From the NCBI GenBank assembly GCA_013215945.1, contig JABSOM010000003.1:213987-277986 (forward strand): a stretch of 64,000 nt of DNA. The letters are read 5' to 3'. Every line of letters begins with the position of its first letter. Position 1 is the first letter of the stretch. The notes beneath the pieces are model-generated. The model was not told where the DNA came from and searched no databases. It worked only from the letters and a program-made list of their open reading frames with translations. Origin of the DNA: Campylobacteraceae bacterium (lineage in GTDB: Bacteria > Campylobacterota > Campylobacteria > Campylobacterales > Arcobacteraceae). Of this stretch, positions 61,006-64,000 are shown in pieces. A program made the translations under genes and the position numbers.

Positions 61006-61249
61006 AGCTCTTTTTGTCTTTTTTATTTTTGTACATACCATATAAGGTAATAATAATCCAAAACACTTCAATAATAAATGAACCAAGGTTAAAATGAACA
61101 AAAAGTGATATTAATAATAAAATGGCACCTACTAAATTAAGTAACTGGTAATATAAACTGTTGTGAGAATATTTCCCCATTTGTAATATATAGTATGCCC
61201 ATACAATAAAAATCATACCTATAAAACCAATAATTTGATATATATCCAT
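61004..61249 (-). CDS. Small multi-span membrane protein, CBU_0592-like
   Basis: 81 residues with three hydrophobic segments: IIGFIGMIFIVWAYYILQMG, LLNLVGAILLLISLFVHF and IIEVFWIIITLYGMYK. The layout GFIGMIxIVxAY..NLxGAxLL...FxIxxxFW recalls the CBU_0592 family, which has no known function. AAAGG precedes the ATG. Confidence 0.7.
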   Translation of the reverse strand: MDIYQIIGFIGMIFIVWAYYILQMGKYSHNSLYYQLLNLVGAILLLISLFVHFNLGSFIIEVFWIIITLYGMYKNKKDKKS

Positions 61250-61352
61250 ATTTGACCTTTCTTTTAAAAAACGGTAGATTATATCAAAAACACTTTATTT
61301 TTATATAAGTTTTTTAAGATATTTTATAATTATTATATTTTTAAGGGTGTAA

Positions 61353-62069
61353 ATGTATGAAGAACTGATTTTAGGCTTATTGACTTTTTTTACTTCTACT
61401 GTTGCAGGTATTGTTGGTATTGGAGGAGGGATGATGTTAGTTGCGATTCTTCCTTCTTTTTTGCCTTTAAATGCTTTGATTCCTGTTCATGGTTTAACCC
61501 AAATGTCCAGTAATCTTTCTCGTGCTGTTTTTGGTTATAAAGATATTAGAACAGAAGTGATTCCTAAGTTCTTATTGGGCTCTTTTTGTGGAATATCTGT
61601 TTTTGCAAGTATTATTTATTATATCTCTTTAGAATATGTACCTTTATTTATAGGTGTTTATATATTATTGTCTTTGTGGTCAGATAAATTTAATGAAAAA
61701 ATAAAACGTTATGAAAGCTATTTTTTAGCAGGATTTTTTCAAACAGGTTTGTCTATTATAGTAGGAGCTACGGGACCTTTGACTATGACTCTTTTATTAA
61801 AAGACTATAAAGAAAAAGACCAAGTAGTTGCAACAGGTGCAGCATTAATGGGAATAACTCATAGCTTAAAAGTATTTGTTTTTATTTTCTTTGGTTTTGT
61901 ATTTTCTGATTATATTAGTATTTTAATAGCTATGATAATAGGCGCAGTAGCAGGTTCCTATGCAGGAACACAATTAAGAAATAAAGTAAATGGTAAAAAG
62001 TTTTTATTGATATTAAAACTTTTATTATCTGCACTTGCAATTAAATTAATTATAGGATTATTAATATGA
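61353..62069 (+). CDS. TauE/SafE-family membrane permease
   Basis: 238 residues with eight hydrophobic segments and the duplicated family motif: LLTFFTSTVAGIVGIGGGMM near the N terminus, and FFQTGLSIIVGATGPLTMTL in the second half. These proteins export sulfite, sulfoacetate or other small anions; substrate here unknown. Shorter than many members. Overlaps the MFS gene start by 4 bases, so the two form an operon. Confidence 0.88.
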   Translation: MYEELILGLLTFFTSTVAGIVGIGGGMMLVAILPSFLPLNALIPVHGLTQMSSNLSRAVFGYKDIRTEVIPKFLLGSFCGISVFASIIYYISLEYVPLFIGVYILLSLWSDKFNEKIKRYESYFLAGFFQTGLSIIVGATGPLTMTLLLKDYKEKDQVVATGAALMGITHSLKVFVFIFFGFVFSDYISILIAMIIGAVAGSYAGTQLRNKVNGKKFLLILKLLLSALAIKLIIGLLI

Positions 62070-63244
62070 TGAAAAAACTTTTTAGCTCAAAAATAGCTCT
62101 TTTATATATTATGAGTATCTCAATGATATTTTCGTTTTCTGCTTGGATGAGTATGTTAAACAATTTTATTATTGAACAGGCTTCTTTTGACGGTTCCCAA
62201 GTAGGTATTTTACAGAGTTTAAGAGAAATTCCTGGCTTTTTGGCTTTTACTGTTATTTTAGTTCTTCTTATAATTGCTCAACAACGACTTGCTTATATAT
62301 CTATGATGCTTTTAGGTTTTGGGGTTTTTATTACAGGAATGTTTCCTTCTGTTTTGGGTTTATACCTTACTACCATTATTATGTCAACAGGTTTTCATTA
62401 TTTAGAAACAATAAATCAATCCTTGAGTTTGCAATGGTTAAAAAAGGAAACGGCACCTATTGTTTTAGGGAAAATATCAGCTGTAAAATCTTTTGTGGGT
62501 TTAATTGTTTTCGCTCTCATTTATGTAATGATGAAATTCTATTCTTTAGAATATAAATACGTATATGCTTTTTTTGGAGCAGGAACCTTTATTTTAGGTA
62601 TTTTATCTTGGTATATGTTTGAACACTTTAAAGATGATATTGTTCAAGAAAAAAAACTCGTACTTAAAAAAGAGTATTGGTTGTTTTATTTATTGACTTT
62701 TTTTGCAGGCGCAAGAAGACAGATATTTGTTGTTTTTGCTGGGTTTTTATTGGTAGAAAAGTTTGGTGTGAATATTCATAATATGGTTATTCTGCTTTTT
62801 ATAAATGCAGTACTTAATATGTACTTAGCACCAAAGATTGGAAGATTTATTGTTAAATACTCGGAGCGATTAACGCTAAGACTAGAATATATTGGTTTAG
62901 TACTTGTCTTTACTTCTTATGCTTTTGTGGATAATTTATATTTTGCTTGTTTTTTATATGTGCTTGATCATTTATTATTTTCAATGGCAATAGCATTAAA
63001 AACATATTTTCAAAAAATTGCAGATCCAAAAGATATTGCAAGTGCATCTGCTGTATCTTTTACTATTAATCATATAGCTGCTGTATTTTTACCTGCGCTA
63101 CTTGGATTAATATGGTTATATTCTTATTCTTTGGTTTTTATTATAGGTGCAAGTATTGCAATTATCTCCGTTTTCCTTTCTTATTTAATACCAAAAGATC
63201 CAATAAAGGGTTTTGAAACCACCTTATGTAAAAAACAAAATTAA
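62066..63244 (+). CDS. MFS-family transporter
   Basis: 392 residues, about 11-12 hydrophobic segments in two halves (ALLYIMSISMIFSFSAWM, IPGFLAFTVILVLLIIAQ; second half LLTFFAGARRQIFVVFAGFL, FIINAVLNMYLAP-like region). The lysine-rich central loop (FKDDIVQEKKLVLKKEYW) separates the halves. No substrate signature. Translational coupling with the TauE/SafE gene (ATGATG at the junction) suggests joint transport function. Strong terminator follows. Confidence 0.82.
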   Translation: MMKKLFSSKIALLYIMSISMIFSFSAWMSMLNNFIIEQASFDGSQVGILQSLREIPGFLAFTVILVLLIIAQQRLAYISMMLLGFGVFITGMFPSVLGLYLTTIIMSTGFHYLETINQSLSLQWLKKETAPIVLGKISAVKSFVGLIVFALIYVMMKFYSLEYKYVYAFFGAGTFILGILSWYMFEHFKDDIVQEKKLVLKKEYWLFYLLTFFAGARRQIFVVFAGFLLVEKFGVNIHNMVILLFINAVLNMYLAPKIGRFIVKYSERLTLRLEYIGLVLVFTSYAFVDNLYFACFLYVLDHLLFSMAIALKTYFQKIADPKDIASASAVSFTINHIAAVFLPALLGLIWLYSYSLVFIIGASIAIISVFLSYLIPKDPIKGFETTLCKKQN

Positions 63245-63267
63245 AAGTGAAGGAACTTCACTTTTAA
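63241..63267 (+). terminator. Intrinsic terminator
   Basis: Perfect 12-bp inverted repeat TTAAAAGTGAAG/CTTCACTTTTAA around GAA, overlapping the MFS stop. It ends the operon before the rRNA promoter. Confidence 0.82.
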
Positions 63268-63305
63268 TGAATTTAAAAATTTAAACCATCTTTAAGAAAA
63301 ACCCC

Positions 63306-63334
63306 TTGACAAAGAGACTAAAACCTCCTATAAT
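63306..63334 (+). promoter_or_regulatory. Ribosomal RNA operon promoter
   Basis: TTGACA (63306-63311), 17-bp spacer, TATAAT (63329-63334): a consensus sigma-70 promoter about 270 bases before the 16S gene. Confidence 0.88.
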
Positions 63335-63355
63335 TCCCGTCCAAATCAAGTGTGA

Positions 63356-63397
63356 CACTTTAAAGTGACAGATGAGAGACTGGATGATCTTTAACAA
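63356..63397 (+). promoter_or_regulatory. rrn leader: palindrome and boxA antitermination site
   Basis: CACTTTAAAGTG (63356-63367) is a short palindrome (boxB-like), followed by TGATCTTTAACAA (63385-63397), one base from the classical boxA TGCTCTTTAACAA. They lie in the leader between the promoter and the 16S gene. The rest of the leader (63398-63605) shows no further recognisable motif. Confidence 0.7.
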
Positions 63398-63605
63398 CTT
63401 AAGGTTTATAAATGTAATTTTTATAAACTGAATATGATACTTCAAATGTGAACCAAACACATTTAAAACAAATAAAAAAAATATGAAGACATTTAATATG
63501 TTCTTCGTCTATTTTTGAGTGATAATTTTGAAACTGATGATGTTTAATAGATGTAAGTCTAGAAGATATTATTAACTACAAAAAAAAGCTAGAATCAGGC
63601 ACCAA

Positions 63606-64000
<395 letters not shown>

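Overview
The window is AT-rich DNA from a member of the Campylobacterota, most likely an Arcobacteraceae species. The right edge carries the first ~395 bases of a 16S rRNA gene with an Arcobacter-like 5' end, and the protein set (paired chemoreceptors, HisKA kinases with a HQLKQP-type H box, LapD-like GGDEF/EAL protein) fits that family. Nothing here identifies the species.

Layout. 1-11 kb: housekeeping and stress genes (chemoreceptor tail, Sel1 protein, alanine racemase, UvrC, a Crp/Fnr-cupin-ABM group, a small outer-membrane barrel, an SRAP/HMCES-type protein, a GGDEF/EAL protein, a secreted rhodanese). 11-17 kb: a full chemoreceptor, two unknown proteins and a TPR-glycosyltransferase. 17.0-46.1 kb: one long minus-strand exopolysaccharide locus with its own regulators: three histidine kinases and an OmpR-type regulator, two STAS proteins, an RsbW-like kinase and an RsbU-like phosphatase, an initiating sugar transferase, many glycosyltransferases, GDP-mannose synthesis, Wzx-, Wzy-, Wza- and Wzc-like proteins, an acetyltransferase, a deacetylase-like protein and an AP-superfamily phosphatase/phosphodiesterase. 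46-54.3 kb: accessory DNA with nitrilase/LysR, hipBA, dispersed repeats, and an AbiEii-type nucleotidyltransferase module bracketed by ~320-bp direct repeats next to tRNA-Leu(CAA). 54.5-63.2 kb: mixed housekeeping and membrane genes (SprT-like, J-domain proteins, ADP-ribosylglycohydrolase-like, DsbA-like, PsiE, radical SAM, exonuclease III, TauE/SafE, MFS). 63.3-64 kb: rRNA operon promoter, boxA and 16S start.

Main discovery. Five 34-bp promoter-like sites with the same architecture, a direct repeat TTGCA-N6-TTGCA (11-bp period) followed after exactly 11 bases by a -10-like hexamer, stand just before the first genes of five successive minus-strand transcription units (starts 46106, 34720, 29704, 25544, 22488). 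Together these units cover the whole polysaccharide locus including its own phosphorelay. The geometry is that of PhoB/OmpR-family activator boxes, and the locus encodes exactly one such regulator (18145-18795), so a self-contained, self-amplifying regulon is proposed. Other notable points are an SRAP-family protein whose catalytic Cys2 is replaced by Pro, a tripartite initiating transferase with a decayed second transferase domain, a Wzc-like protein with degenerate Walker motifs, and a toxin-antitoxin-like module whose promoter spacer is a perfect palindrome.
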